Source of the DNA: JACRLW01 sp050181465
Lineage (GTDB): Bacteria; Planctomycetota; UBA1135; UBA2386
Assembly (NCBI GenBank): GCA_050181465.1
Contig: JBFXDD010000003.1
Coordinates: forward strand, 1 to 64,000
DNA: 64,000 bases
Reading direction: 5' to 3'
Position 1 is the stretch's first letter. The number at the start of each line of letters is the position of its first letter. Shown here piece by piece: positions 51,236 to 60,039 of the stretch. A program made the position numbers and the translations under genes. The notes under the pieces are model-generated. The model ran no database searches. It was not told the DNA's origin and saw only the letters and a program-made list of their open reading frames with translations.

Positions 51236-53965
51236 CTACTTCTTCAGCAGCACTACCCAGTCCTCGTTCGTGCCGGATTGACCACGAGTCGAGGGCGACT
51301 GCGGATGGGTCAGCAACAGCGGCTCGACCACTTCGCTGCGGAACAGATGGATGCGATCGATGCGGAAGTTCGCCGAACGTCCGGAGATCTCGAGGGTGTG
51401 ACGACCGGCGTCGAGCTGGTAGCTCGCCGGCGCGTTCGTCGTGGCAAAGCGGCTGTCCCAGTTCCAGTTGCCGACGGACGCGGGCCCGAAGTTGGAGAAG
51501 ACGCTCACCCAGTCGCCGTCATCGACGCGTACCCAGGCATCGTTCTCGAGATCCGGATCCGGGTGATCGTGGCGGTTGTGGATGCGGAACGCGTACTCAC
51601 CCGGAGTCGAGACTTCGAAGTGGTAGCGCAAGATTCCGCGACCAGGCTGCACGAAGTCGTCCGGACCGTTCCAACGGTAGTAGGAAGCCCCGGTGAATCC
51701 GGACAGCGCCGTCTCTGCGACCCACGAGCCGGTGGGCGCGACGGCCTCGCACTCGATCACCAAGAGTCCGTTCTCTTCCGTGAATACGTCGACTTGCGTC
51801 GTGCCGGGAGCCGGACCGAGATCCAAGCCACCCCCGCCGGGAACTGTCCGCGGCGCACCGACGAAAGCTCCGGTCCTCGGGTCGAACCATCGCATCGTGA
51901 AGTCGCCGCTGGTCCCGCGCAGATCGAGTGAGCCGGTCGTAGACGCATCCGGCAGGTAGATCGCGTACGCGACATCGTGCTTCGCGAAGACTTCCCCGCC
52001 GCCGTAGGCGCTGGATTCACCGGTCAACAGCGGGTCGGCGGGGGCCATCTCCCAGAACGGCAGGTTCTGCTCCATGAACTGCCGCGCGAACCGCATGTAG
52101 TTCCACATCGCCTCGCGAGTGCGGAAGTTCTCCATTCGGACATCGCCGCCGAGCGGCAGGAAGTGGTACCCCGCGTACCACTCGATGTGGCCGCCGCTGA
52201 AGAGGACGTCGTACAGGGCCTCCTTGCGCAACTCGTCGGCGTTGGTGCCGGTCAACCCGGTCGACGCCGGAGTCTGCTCGTCGGTCTCGACGATCCACTT
52301 GCGACCGGCCCGTGCGGAGTCGTTGCGCCACTTCTCGACGTGCGCGCCCGCGCTCTGTGGATCACCTTGGATCGAAGTGGCGTCGATGTGCGGATTGCCG
52401 AGGACGGCGTCATACGGCGCGTAGTGACCGCTGCTGCGCAGGATGTTGGTGTGGAAGGCGATCGGGTGGTCGTAGGGATCGAGGGCACGAAGGTATTCCG
52501 CGAATGCCGCCATCTCGGCCGGAGGGAAGTCGCTCTCCTCGCACAGGTTCCACTTGATCGCGAGCGCGTGCCCGAAGCGGGCGATCAGCTCGCGATAGAA
52601 GAGCTTGCGCTCGACTCCCAGCGTGCCGTTGTCGAGGAACAGCTCGTTGGCGAGTTCGGTCTCGCCCAGCACGAAGTGCAGCATGATGCCCTTGCGCTGC
52701 GCGTGCTCGAACACGAGGTTCCACTGCGTCAACTTGCTGATGTCGTAGTGGGTCTTGTCGAAACGAGTGTTCGCATAGCCGACGAAGGGAGTCGTCTCGT
52801 TGCCGTCGCCGCCGACGTTCATCGGCAGGAAGTAGACCGAGTTCACGCCGACCGATGCCAGGTAGTTCAGCGCGCCGATGATGCCGCGCGAGTCGTAGCC
52901 GGTCGTGGCACTCGAGAATTCGGGATCGCGGTCGTCGCCGAGCCCGCTGGGCCCGAAGTCGCGGACATGGTCGGCATAGCCGTGAAGACCATCGATCAAT
53001 CCGACCGTGCTGATGCCGCCCGGCTGGTCGATCGTGTTGTCGAAGCCGCGGTAGCCGAGCAGGTTCTCGGGGCTGTCCGTGCCGCCCTTGATGAAGTACG
53101 GACCGTCACGAAACTTCGGGTAATGCTCGTCGACGTACTCCAGCTTGCCGAATCGATAGAAGCCCTCGGCATTCGGATCGCGGTCGGCGATCGTGAAACT
53201 GCCGCTCGCGCCGTGAAATGCGAGCGGCGAACCGGCACCAGGATCGAGCGAGATCGCGACCTCGGGCCCAGCGACGAAACTCGCTTCGTACCGCCACGAT
53301 CCACCGGCGTCCGGCGCGAACCGAACCCGCCAGATGTCGCCGCTACCGTTGCCCTCGCCGTCGCCGTCGAAGAAGCCGGGCACCGTCAGGGTCTGACCGG
53401 AGGGACCGCGCAGAGTCACCGTGAGGCGGTAGTCGAGAAACGGGTTGGGTTGCTCGTCGACTTCGGTCACCAGCGGTCCGCGAAACGAGAGCGTGACCGG
53501 ATGCCAGGCCGTGAGGGTTCCGCGGAGCGTCGCCGGACCGAGTCCCCCACCGCCGCCACCACCACCGCCGCCGCTCGCTGTGAAGAAGGTCGCGTCTTTG
53601 GTTGTCTCCGTACCGTCGGAACTCTTGGAGCGCAGGCGCAGGAAGTAGGTGGCGTCCAGCGTCAATCCACTCAGGGTGACGAGGTGCGTCGTCGCGAGAA
53701 CGGCACCTTGGTCGATGGTCTGCGACCGATCGGCCGTCGTGCCGTAGTCCACGCGAGAGGTTGCCGCGACGTCCGTGGTCCACCGCACCGCGAGGCTGCC
53801 GAGGCCGTCCCAATCGAACTGTGGACCGGAAATCACGGGACCGCGACCGGGCCTCGCCGGGCTGGGCGAACCGCCGCCGGAACCACAACCGGCAGCCACG
53901 AGGCCGATCGCGACAAGCGCGAGGACACGGCAGACCGCAAGTTCTGGGTGAGGTCTCATGACCAT
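51236..53965 (-). CDS. Lipoprotein with fibronectin-like, DUF5060 and glycoside-hydrolase-like domains
   Basis: 909 residues. The N-terminal signal (VLALVAIGLVAAGCGSG) ends in a lipobox Cys. A fibronectin/PAP-N-type module (DGLGSLAVRWTTDV ... GLTLDATYFLRLRS) is followed by a poly-Gly linker and a DUF5060-like beta-sandwich (LTAWHPVTLSFRGP, GDIWRVRFAPDAGGSW). The TIM-barrel-like core has GVNSVYFLPMNVGGDG, HYDISKLTQWNLVFEHAQRKG (split), IKWNLCEESD and ETDEQTP, with candidate acidic catalytic residues. The C-terminus is a carbohydrate-binding-type beta domain. It probably degrades or modifies a polysaccharide at the cell surface; specificity unknown. Confidence 0.8.
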   Translation of the reverse strand: MVMRPHPELAVCRVLALVAIGLVAAGCGSGGGSPSPARPGRGPVISGPQFDWDGLGSLAVRWTTDVAATSRVDYGTTADRSQTIDQGAVLATTHLVTLSGLTLDATYFLRLRSKSSDGTETTKDATFFTASGGGGGGGGGGLGPATLRGTLTAWHPVTLSFRGPLVTEVDEQPNPFLDYRLTVTLRGPSGQTLTVPGFFDGDGEGNGSGDIWRVRFAPDAGGSWRYEASFVAGPEVAISLDPGAGSPLAFHGASGSFTIADRDPNAEGFYRFGKLEYVDEHYPKFRDGPYFIKGGTDSPENLLGYRGFDNTIDQPGGISTVGLIDGLHGYADHVRDFGPSGLGDDRDPEFSSATTGYDSRGIIGALNYLASVGVNSVYFLPMNVGGDGNETTPFVGYANTRFDKTHYDISKLTQWNLVFEHAQRKGIMLHFVLGETELANELFLDNGTLGVERKLFYRELIARFGHALAIKWNLCEESDFPPAEMAAFAEYLRALDPYDHPIAFHTNILRSSGHYAPYDAVLGNPHIDATSIQGDPQSAGAHVEKWRNDSARAGRKWIVETDEQTPASTGLTGTNADELRKEALYDVLFSGGHIEWYAGYHFLPLGGDVRMENFRTREAMWNYMRFARQFMEQNLPFWEMAPADPLLTGESSAYGGGEVFAKHDVAYAIYLPDASTTGSLDLRGTSGDFTMRWFDPRTGAFVGAPRTVPGGGGLDLGPAPGTTQVDVFTEENGLLVIECEAVAPTGSWVAETALSGFTGASYYRWNGPDDFVQPGRGILRYHFEVSTPGEYAFRIHNRHDHPDPDLENDAWVRVDDGDWVSVFSNFGPASVGNWNWDSRFATTNAPASYQLDAGRHTLEISGRSANFRIDRIHLFRSEVVEPLLLTHPQSPSTRGQSGTNEDWVVLLKK

Positions 53966-53977
53966 CAGAGGGGCAGA

Positions 53978-53983
53978 AGCATA
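53978..53983 (-). promoter_or_regulatory. Putative -10 box (TATGCT) of the lipoprotein gene
   Basis: On the minus strand TATGCT lies 12 nt before the ATG at 53965, implying a leader of about five nt. No -35 box is clear. Confidence 0.35.
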
Positions 53984-53998
53984 GCTGGCCAGGGCTAT

Positions 53999-54063
53999 TC
54001 GTGAATGACTGCTGCGGTCGGCGCAGCTCGCGACCTGCGCCGATCTCGCGACGACGTTCACGA
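53999..54063. repeat. Degenerate copy of the palindromic repeat element
   Basis: Contains the two end sequences of the 10136-10313 element back to back without its middle (TTCGTGAA... and ...GACGACGTTCACGA). The inner parts form a hairpin (GGTCGGCGCAG with CTGCGCCGATC around an 8-nt loop). It is intergenic, between the lipoprotein promoter and the 3' end of the TusA/ferritin-like gene. Confidence 0.65.
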
Positions 54064-54178
54064 TGTGTGTCCGAGTTAGGACAGCCGATCGAAGACGGCC
54101 ACGGCACGCCCTCGCAACGAGTCCGCGGTGGGCGCTTGCCCCCGCGGCGGGCACGCGCATCGGCGCCGGCAGCGCCAC

Positions 54179-55369
54179 CTACATGAAGTTCCGCGTATGC
54201 AGAGCGCTGAGCTTCTCAGCTTGGGACGGATCGAATCCCAGGCGTGCCAGCCGCTGGCGACGGCCGGCATCCATGTGGGAAACCAGCGCTTCGACCGCAG
54301 CGTTCCCGCGCGCGATCGCGGCGGGCTCGAGCCCGCCTCCCGCGAGGACGACCAGCGCATCGAAGACGTCCTCATTGAGGCCGGCCGTGTGCGAGAGCGT
54401 TGCGTGACGGCGCTCGATGGCCAACGCGAGTCGCGGGCGCACGGACGGATCGAGCTTCGCATGACGCTCGAGGTGAGCGACGCCGAACGCGACGTGGCGC
54501 GCTTCGTCGATAGCGGCCAATCGCATGATCTCGGCAGTGGCTCGATCAGGAGCGTGGCGGTGCAGGAATCCCAGCAGGTGCACGAAGGAGCCCTCGCCCA
54601 ACACACTCAACAGCAAGGACGCCAGCTCGAAGTCCGGTTCATCGATCAGAGTCTTCAGCGAAGCCTGACCACCGACCGTGGACGAACCGAGCTGAGCACG
54701 TCGCATGCGCGCGCGTCGCGTGAACACCTCGATGTGACGGGCTTCATCGGCAGCCTGGATCGCCAGCAACTGCATCACCTCGCGAAAGTGCGGATGGACC
54801 TGCGCCGCGAACCGTGCCGGGACCAACAGAGCCGCGGTCTCGTTCTCGATGAGGTAGGTCAACACGCGGACCAGCGCATCTTCCAAGAATTCACCGTGCT
54901 CCAACGGCGCGTCCCACGGGATGGCGGCGGCGGGATCCCACTGACCGGCCATCGCGTCGGCCACCATGCGCGCGAGGTCATCGGCCCACAGCGCATCCTT
55001 GCTCGCCAGCGTGAAGCCGAACGGCGGCACGCCGGACTCCACCAGCGCGCCGCGCGCAGCGAGTCCCCAGTTGGGCGAGGGACTGTCGACGACGCCGTCG
55101 ATCGCGACCGCCCCGGCACGCTCCGCGCCGACCAGGCGATCGCTCGCGGCCGAACCGACCTCGATCACCCCACCGGCGATGCGCTCCGCATGCTCCGCGA
55201 AGCCATGCCCGGCGGCCCGCGCGAAGGCACGCAGGTGTTGCGTGAGATCCGGAGCGTTTCCCAGCACCTCGAGTCGAGTTCCTGGCGGCAGCGATCGCAG
55301 GGTCTCGCGCAAGAGCACCGCTCCGCCGCGGTCGAGACCGAGCAGGCCGAGATGCAACTGCTCGGTCAT
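54179..55369 (-). CDS. TusA-like/ferritin-like di-iron fusion protein
   Basis: 396 residues. Residues about 1-60 resemble the TusA/SirA fold (LGLLGLDRGGAVLLRETL, LPPGTRLEVLGNAP), but the sulfur-carrying Cys-Pro motif is absent (LDRGG in its place). Residues about 160-300 form a ferritin-like helical bundle with di-iron-type ligands: ENE (175-177), EARH (209-212), Glu259 and EARH (289-292). This pattern is shared with AurF- and R2-like oxygenases. The stop region overlaps nothing; the start overlaps the PhnD-like gene by 4 bp. Likely an oxygen-dependent enzyme of unknown substrate. Confidence 0.72.
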   Translation of the reverse strand: MTEQLHLGLLGLDRGGAVLLRETLRSLPPGTRLEVLGNAPDLTQHLRAFARAAGHGFAEHAERIAGGVIEVGSAASDRLVGAERAGAVAIDGVVDSPSPNWGLAARGALVESGVPPFGFTLASKDALWADDLARMVADAMAGQWDPAAAIPWDAPLEHGEFLEDALVRVLTYLIENETAALLVPARFAAQVHPHFREVMQLLAIQAADEARHIEVFTRRARMRRAQLGSSTVGGQASLKTLIDEPDFELASLLLSVLGEGSFVHLLGFLHRHAPDRATAEIMRLAAIDEARHVAFGVAHLERHAKLDPSVRPRLALAIERRHATLSHTAGLNEDVFDALVVLAGGGLEPAAIARGNAAVEALVSHMDAGRRQRLARLGFDPSQAEKLSALHTRNFM

Positions 55370-56214
55370 GCCGCGTTCATGCGCGCGAGGAAGCTCGCGA
55401 GCCAATCGAAGCGGTCGCACGCGCGCGAGAGAAGCGCGTAGCCGCTGGTGCGGCCCTCGCGCCAGGCCTTGAGCCCCTCGAGATCCATGAGGGGACGAGC
55501 GTCGGCGTCCGCATACTTCATCCCGAGCAGCAACTCGCGAAAGCGCGCGACCTTGGTCTCGTCGACTCCATCCAGCACGGTGAAGTTGCAGTGATCGTAG
55601 GCGCCGGTCTCGGCGAGCACGCGCGTGGTGCCCGACGCGATCGCGCCGCTGCGCGAGAAAGCCAGATGATTGCCGTCGATCATGCAGCACGCATCGACCT
55701 CGCCGGCGAGCAGCGCACGCGCGGCGTCGAGTTCCCCGCCGACGTGATCGCCGTGTTTGCCGACCAGGACGTCGAAGCGACGGATCTCGCAATCGCGATG
55801 CGGTTCGATCCCCGCCTCGGCGAGATGAACCATGGGAATCAGCGTCGCCTGCGGAGAGTCCGAGGCGCCGACGCCGATGCGTGCGCCACGCAAGTCGTCA
55901 ATGGAGCGATACGGCGAGTCGGCGCGCACCACGAACAAGGATCTCAGGTCCTGGTCGGTATCGCGCATCGCCAGCGCGCGCGCGGTTCGTCCGCGGGCCC
56001 GCGCGACCCGTTCGGCTTCGATCCACGCCAACGGCGAGTTCCATGCGACGTCGAAGGCGCCGGCGAAGTGTTGTTCGACCTGCCGCTCGTAATTGGAATA
56101 GAGCACGTAGTCGAAGGCGAAGCCGCGCGCCGCAAACCAGGCTTGGAAGCCGTCCCAGATGGTGACGACTTTCTGGTCGTAGGCGACGGCGCCGAGAACG
56201 AGGGGGTTCGACAT
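55366..56214 (-). CDS. PhnD-like substrate-binding protein without signal peptide
   Basis: 282 residues with the two-lobe periplasmic-binding fold of the PhnD/phosphonate family: LGAVAYDQKVV at the N-terminus, WNSPLAWIEAERVA, DDLRGARIGVGASDSPQATL, DACCMIDGNHLAF and FRELLLGMKYAD. No signal peptide, membrane anchor or ABC transporter genes are present, so it may work in the cytoplasm as a small-molecule carrier or enzyme rather than in transport. It overlaps the TusA/ferritin-like gene by 4 bp and is 39 bp after the dehydrogenase. Confidence 0.8.
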   Translation of the reverse strand: MSNPLVLGAVAYDQKVVTIWDGFQAWFAARGFAFDYVLYSNYERQVEQHFAGAFDVAWNSPLAWIEAERVARARGRTARALAMRDTDQDLRSLFVVRADSPYRSIDDLRGARIGVGASDSPQATLIPMVHLAEAGIEPHRDCEIRRFDVLVGKHGDHVGGELDAARALLAGEVDACCMIDGNHLAFSRSGAIASGTTRVLAETGAYDHCNFTVLDGVDETKVARFRELLLGMKYADADARPLMDLEGLKAWREGRTSGYALLSRACDRFDWLASFLARMNAA

Positions 56215-56253
56215 GTTGGCGTCAGCTTCGAATCGAGACGTCGGAGTCGCGGA

Positions 56254-57378
56254 TCAGAACAAAGGCAGCCCGGTGACGAGCTTGCCGAGGAAGTCGTAGG
56301 CCTGGTCGCTGGTCGGAGCCATCACCATCGCGGCGCGGGCGTCGCGGAAATGACGTTCGACCCCTACCTCCTTGCGATACGCCATTCCGCCGCAGACCCG
56401 CATCGCCGAGTCGACGACGCGCAGCGCGGCCTCTGCACAGGCTGCCTTGACCTCGAGCACACGGAGCATCGCATCCGCGCGACCGGTCTCGAGGGCAGTC
56501 AGGGTGTCGAGCCAGAGCGCGCGCGCCGAGTCGAAGTCGATCTGCATTCGCGCCAGATAGGCGCGGATCGTGGGAAGGTTGGCCAAGGCCGCATCGCTCG
56601 GCAGGTGCTGGTAGTTGGTCCCCGCCGCGTGCGCGGCACTCTTCTCGAGCGCCGCCCGCATCAGGCCGAGCGACCCCGCCGCGATCATCACCGAGAAGGC
56701 CGGCAGCACGGTCTGCATCATGACGCCGAAGCCCGCGCCGTCGTCACCGAGACGACGGGCCGCAGGAATCCGCACCGCGTTCGCGCTCACCGGTGCAGAG
56801 TCGTTGCCCCGCAGGCCCAGACCTTCGTAGGTCGCCGTCGCGCGCAGGCCGCTGACGTGATTGGGAACGAGCCACAGCGTGCTCAGCCCTTCCGCAGCCA
56901 CCGGTCGACTCGACCAGACGAAGGAGTGCGCAGCGTTGGCCGACGTCACCCAGCTCTTGTTGGCATCGAGCAATACCTCCCCGCCGTCGTTGCGTGCGCT
57001 GCTCACCGGCGCCCAGAAGTGCGACCGCGAACCCGCCTCGCTGAATGCCAGCGTGGTCAGGTGTTCGCCGCGCGCGATCGCCTCGCGGCTTCCGCGATCG
57101 CCGAAGGCCTCGACGACCGCGGTGCCCGCGTAGTGCATGGTGATCACCATGGCCGAAGAGCCGCACGCCGCCGCCAGCGTCTCGACGACCTCCGCCGCGT
57201 CGCGCAGCGAGCCGCCCTTGCCACCGACCTCGGTGCTGCTGAGCAACCCGAGCAGGCCCGCCTTCTTGGCGGCATCCACGGTCGCGCGCGGAAAGACCGC
57301 TTCCTGGTCGACCCGCAGCGCGTGTTCGGAACAAACGAGTGCCACCTCGCGGGCAGCAGAACGGAAGTCGTAGGTCAT
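56254..57378 (-). CDS. Acyl-CoA dehydrogenase-family flavoprotein
   Basis: 374 residues with the ACAD pattern: helical N-terminus, LAFSEAGSRSHFW and WVTSANAAHSFVW (beta-domain FAD-binding), then GNDSAPVSANAVRIP and the C-terminal SAMRVCGGMAYRKEVGVERHFRDARAA (split). The family includes true dehydrogenases and flavin-dependent monooxygenases (DszC/HpaH type). The context with a di-iron-like protein rather than beta-oxidation genes makes an oxygen-using or desaturating role possible. First gene of a three-gene operon with the PhnD-like and TusA/ferritin-like genes. Confidence 0.85.
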   Translation of the reverse strand: MTYDFRSAAREVALVCSEHALRVDQEAVFPRATVDAAKKAGLLGLLSSTEVGGKGGSLRDAAEVVETLAAACGSSAMVITMHYAGTAVVEAFGDRGSREAIARGEHLTTLAFSEAGSRSHFWAPVSSARNDGGEVLLDANKSWVTSANAAHSFVWSSRPVAAEGLSTLWLVPNHVSGLRATATYEGLGLRGNDSAPVSANAVRIPAARRLGDDGAGFGVMMQTVLPAFSVMIAAGSLGLMRAALEKSAAHAAGTNYQHLPSDAALANLPTIRAYLARMQIDFDSARALWLDTLTALETGRADAMLRVLEVKAACAEAALRVVDSAMRVCGGMAYRKEVGVERHFRDARAAMVMAPTSDQAYDFLGKLVTGLPLF

Positions 57379-57624
57379 GGGAACTCGGTGCGCGTCCGGC
57401 GCACGAGTCCCGACCTCTCGTCAGAGTCTCGGCGAGCGGAAGCTTGCTGGCCCGATCACGTCGGGCCGATCCTGGATTCAGTAGCGGCGCAGAGCCATGC
57501 GACAAGGATTAGAGGCTGGCCGCATCGGTGTAAAGCGGAGCACTCGCCGCGCGGCAGTGCCCGAGGACCTGACCACGACGGCAGAAGGTCGCGAAGGACC
57601 GATGCAGCCACGGCCACGCCTCGC

Positions 57625-57630
57625 TACCCT
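57625..57630 (+). promoter_or_regulatory. Putative -10 box (TACCCT) with leaderless GTG start
   Basis: TACCCT is followed by 8 nt and the GTG at 57639. Same geometry as at 10314 and 31398. No Shine-Dalgarno site precedes the GTG. Confidence 0.4.
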
Positions 57631-57638
57631 CGCCCGCC

Positions 57639-58667
57639 GTGTCCGCCTCGCTCGTTCTCCCACACGGCGCCCGTGTGCTGGTGGTCCGATTGTCGGCACT
57701 CGGCGACGTGCTGTTCGGACTGGAGACCGTCGCGTCGCTGAAGGCCGAGCGGCCCGACGTCCGGGTCGATTTCCTCGTCGAAGACCGGCACGCCGCCGTG
57801 CTCGCGACGACACCCACGATCGAGAGAGTCCGCACGATCCCGCGCCGCGGCCTGCTCCGCCGCCTCCGCACGGTGCTCGCGCTGCGGCGCGAACGCTACG
57901 ACGCCATCCTCGATCTGCACGGGCTGCTCAAGAGCGGCATCGTGGTCCGCCTGCTCCGCGCTCGGCACCGACTCGGGTTCGCGGCTCCCGGCGCACGCGA
58001 AGGCGCGCACATCGCCTATCGCCATGCGATCACGTTGCCGAGTCCGTTGCCGCATCGCGCCGAGCGCGGACTGTATCTGTTGCGCGCGCTGGGGCTGCGC
58101 GGGGAGTCCGTGAAGCCCGATCTCGGTGTGCCGCGGGACCTGCATCCGATCTGGACCGACGACGACCGTCCACGCGTGGTTCTGCATCCCGGCGCCAGCG
58201 CGTTCGCCGCATTCAAGCGCTGGCCGATCGATCGCTTTCGCGAGCTTGCCGCGCGCCTCGCGCGCGAGGGCGTGGCCGTCGCGGTGAGCTTCGGTCCGGG
58301 CGAGAACGAGTTGGCCGATGTCCTCGAACGCACGGCACCGACGGTCCGCCGCCTCGACGGCAAATCGCTCGGTCTGTTGGGACTCGCCCACGCCATGGCT
58401 GGCGCGGACCTGGTCGTCGCTGCCGATACCGGACCGCTCCACATCGCTGCGGCGGTCGGCACGAAGGTCGTCGCGCTGTTCGGCCCGAAGGATCCGGCGC
58501 TCTATGGACCACGTTGGAACGATGATCACACGGTGCTGTTCCATGACGTGCCGTGCCGTCCCTGCAAGCGACGCACGTGTGCGACGCCGCAATGCGTGCT
58601 GGGACTGAGCGTCGAACGAGTCGCTTCTGCGATCGCGCATGCACTCGCGTTACCCATTTCGCGATGA
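57639..58667 (+). CDS. Glycosyltransferase family 9 (heptosyltransferase-like)
   Basis: 342 residues: VLVVRLSALGDVLFGLETV at the N-terminus, then the typical YDAILDLHGLLKSG, VVLHPGASAFAAFKRWP (donor-binding) and LVVAADTGPLHIAAAVGTKVVALFGPKDP, followed by a C-terminal Cys-rich stretch (CRPCKRRTCATPQC) often seen in heptosyltransferase I/II relatives. It should add heptose or a similar sugar to LPS core. Start GTG; the downstream acid phosphatase overlaps by 4 bp. Distinct from, and closer to the classical family than, the GT9 at 3268. Confidence 0.92.
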   Translation: MSASLVLPHGARVLVVRLSALGDVLFGLETVASLKAERPDVRVDFLVEDRHAAVLATTPTIERVRTIPRRGLLRRLRTVLALRRERYDAILDLHGLLKSGIVVRLLRARHRLGFAAPGAREGAHIAYRHAITLPSPLPHRAERGLYLLRALGLRGESVKPDLGVPRDLHPIWTDDDRPRVVLHPGASAFAAFKRWPIDRFRELAARLAREGVAVAVSFGPGENELADVLERTAPTVRRLDGKSLGLLGLAHAMAGADLVVAADTGPLHIAAAVGTKVVALFGPKDPALYGPRWNDDHTVLFHDVPCRPCKRRTCATPQCVLGLSVERVASAIAHALALPISR

Positions 58668-59572
58668 AACCACTTCTCCTCCTCGCGCTCGCCGCGCACT
58701 TGGCACTCACGGGCTGCAATGCCGGTCCGACTCCCTCGAAGTCGCACGACGCCATGCTCGCGATCGCCTGGACCCAACACAGCGCGGAGTTCCAGGCGCT
58801 CTGTGCCACGGTCTATGCCGGCGCGAGTCGACACCTCGATGCCGCACTCGCGGACGACACGTGGACGGCTCTGCTCGAACAAGGCGGAGCCGAGTTCCGC
58901 GCCTTGCCGCCCGCACTCGTGATCGACCTCGATGAGACCGTGCTCGACAATTCCGCGCACGCAGCGCGACTGATCGTCGACGATCGAGCATTCGTCGAGG
59001 ACGGCAACTGGCGGACGTGGGTGGAGGAGGCGGCGGCACCCGCCTACCCGGGCGCCATCGAGTTCCTCCAATCGGCCGCGGGCAAGGGGGTTCGCGTGTT
59101 CTACGTGACCAACCGGCGCGCGAACGTCGAGACCGCCACGATCGCGAACCTGCAACGCCTGGGCGCCCCGTTGCCGAGCGGCGAGGAAGCCGACGTCGTT
59201 CTCTCGCGCGGCGATCTCGGCGACGACTCGAGCGACAAGGGCACACGGCGCACCTGGATCGGTCGCTCGTATCGCGTGCTGATGCTGATCGGCGACGACC
59301 TCGGCGACTTCCTGTCGGCGGTGAAACCGACGCTGCGTCCGGGCCAAGCGTCTCCCACCGCGATTCGCACCGAGGCTCGAACGCTCCTCGAAACGCGCGC
59401 GACCCGTGTGCGGGACTTCGCGAGCCATTGGGGCACGCGGTGGTTCATGCTGCCGAATCCGACCTACGGTTCCTGGCAGAGTCTCGTCGACGCGACGGCA
59501 ATGCACGATGACGGAACGATCGATCGGCGCGCGGTCCTCCGCACCCAACGCTCGTCAACTCCGGCGCGATGA
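58664..59572 (+). CDS. HAD-family acid phosphatase, lipoprotein e(P4)-like
   Basis: 302 residues. The signal sequence ends in the lipobox LTGC (Cys18), so it is an outer-membrane or periplasmic lipoprotein. VIDLDETVLDNS is HAD motif I with the nucleophilic Asp, VFYVTNRR motif II, and MLIGDDLGDF motif IV. This fits class C acid phosphatases (5'-nucleotidase type), which dephosphorylate nucleotides outside the cytoplasm. Second gene of a four-gene operon with 4-bp overlaps on both sides. Confidence 0.92.
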   Translation: MKPLLLLALAAHLALTGCNAGPTPSKSHDAMLAIAWTQHSAEFQALCATVYAGASRHLDAALADDTWTALLEQGGAEFRALPPALVIDLDETVLDNSAHAARLIVDDRAFVEDGNWRTWVEEAAAPAYPGAIEFLQSAAGKGVRVFYVTNRRANVETATIANLQRLGAPLPSGEEADVVLSRGDLGDDSSDKGTRRTWIGRSYRVLMLIGDDLGDFLSAVKPTLRPGQASPTAIRTEARTLLETRATRVRDFASHWGTRWFMLPNPTYGSWQSLVDATAMHDDGTIDRRAVLRTQRSSTPAR

Positions 59573-60039
59573 GTCCGATCCCCGTCACCGTCATCCGTCA
59601 CGCCAAGGAACGCATCAGCAAGTGTTCGCTGCGGCACTTGCACGACCGCGAGGAGTTCCGATTCCTGCGCGCCGGTCCGTCGCTGCGTTTCGACGCGACC
59701 GGCTTCCTCCTCCTCGCGGTCGATGCGCCGCCCCTCACCCGCGCGGATGCCGGTCATCCGATCCTGCTGCTGGATGCCACTTGGCGGCACCTTCCGGCGC
59801 TGATGCAGCACGTCACCGGTGAGCCGATTCGACGCTCCATACCCGCCGGCATTCGCACGGCCTATCCGCGGCGCTCGCGCGTGTTCGACGACCCCGAAGC
59901 CGGCCTCGCTTCGGTCGAGGCGCTCTACCTTTGCAAGCGCTTGCTCGGCGAGGACGACCCGAGCCTGCTCGACGGCTACCACTGGAAGGACGAGTTCCTG
60001 GCCATGCTCGCCCGCGATCTTCCGGAGGTCGCCTCGTGA
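59569..60039 (+). CDS. Tsr3/DTW-like (TDD superfamily) protein
   Basis: 156 residues. The N-terminus VIRHAKERISKCSLRHLHDR is basic. LLLDATWRHLP resembles the D-x-TW motif of DTW proteins, and GLASVEALYLCKRLLGEDDP matches the ST/SVEAL helix of Tsr3/DTW aminocarboxypropyltransferases. Those enzymes modify a uridine of tRNA or rRNA using S-adenosylmethionine. A catalytic role is therefore inferred at family level only; the Cys cluster that many DTW proteins have is absent. Overlaps both neighbours by 4 bp. Confidence 0.6.
   Translation: MSPIPVTVIRHAKERISKCSLRHLHDREEFRFLRAGPSLRFDATGFLLLAVDAPPLTRADAGHPILLLDATWRHLPALMQHVTGEPIRRSIPAGIRTAYPRRSRVFDDPEAGLASVEALYLCKRLLGEDDPSLLDGYHWKDEFLAMLARDLPEVAS

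Noticed and set aside
53545..53575. Trinucleotide-type Gly repeat in the DUF5060 lipoprotein as a phase-variation site
   Set aside because: The units are multiples of 3, so changes would only lengthen or shorten the linker without shifting the frame.
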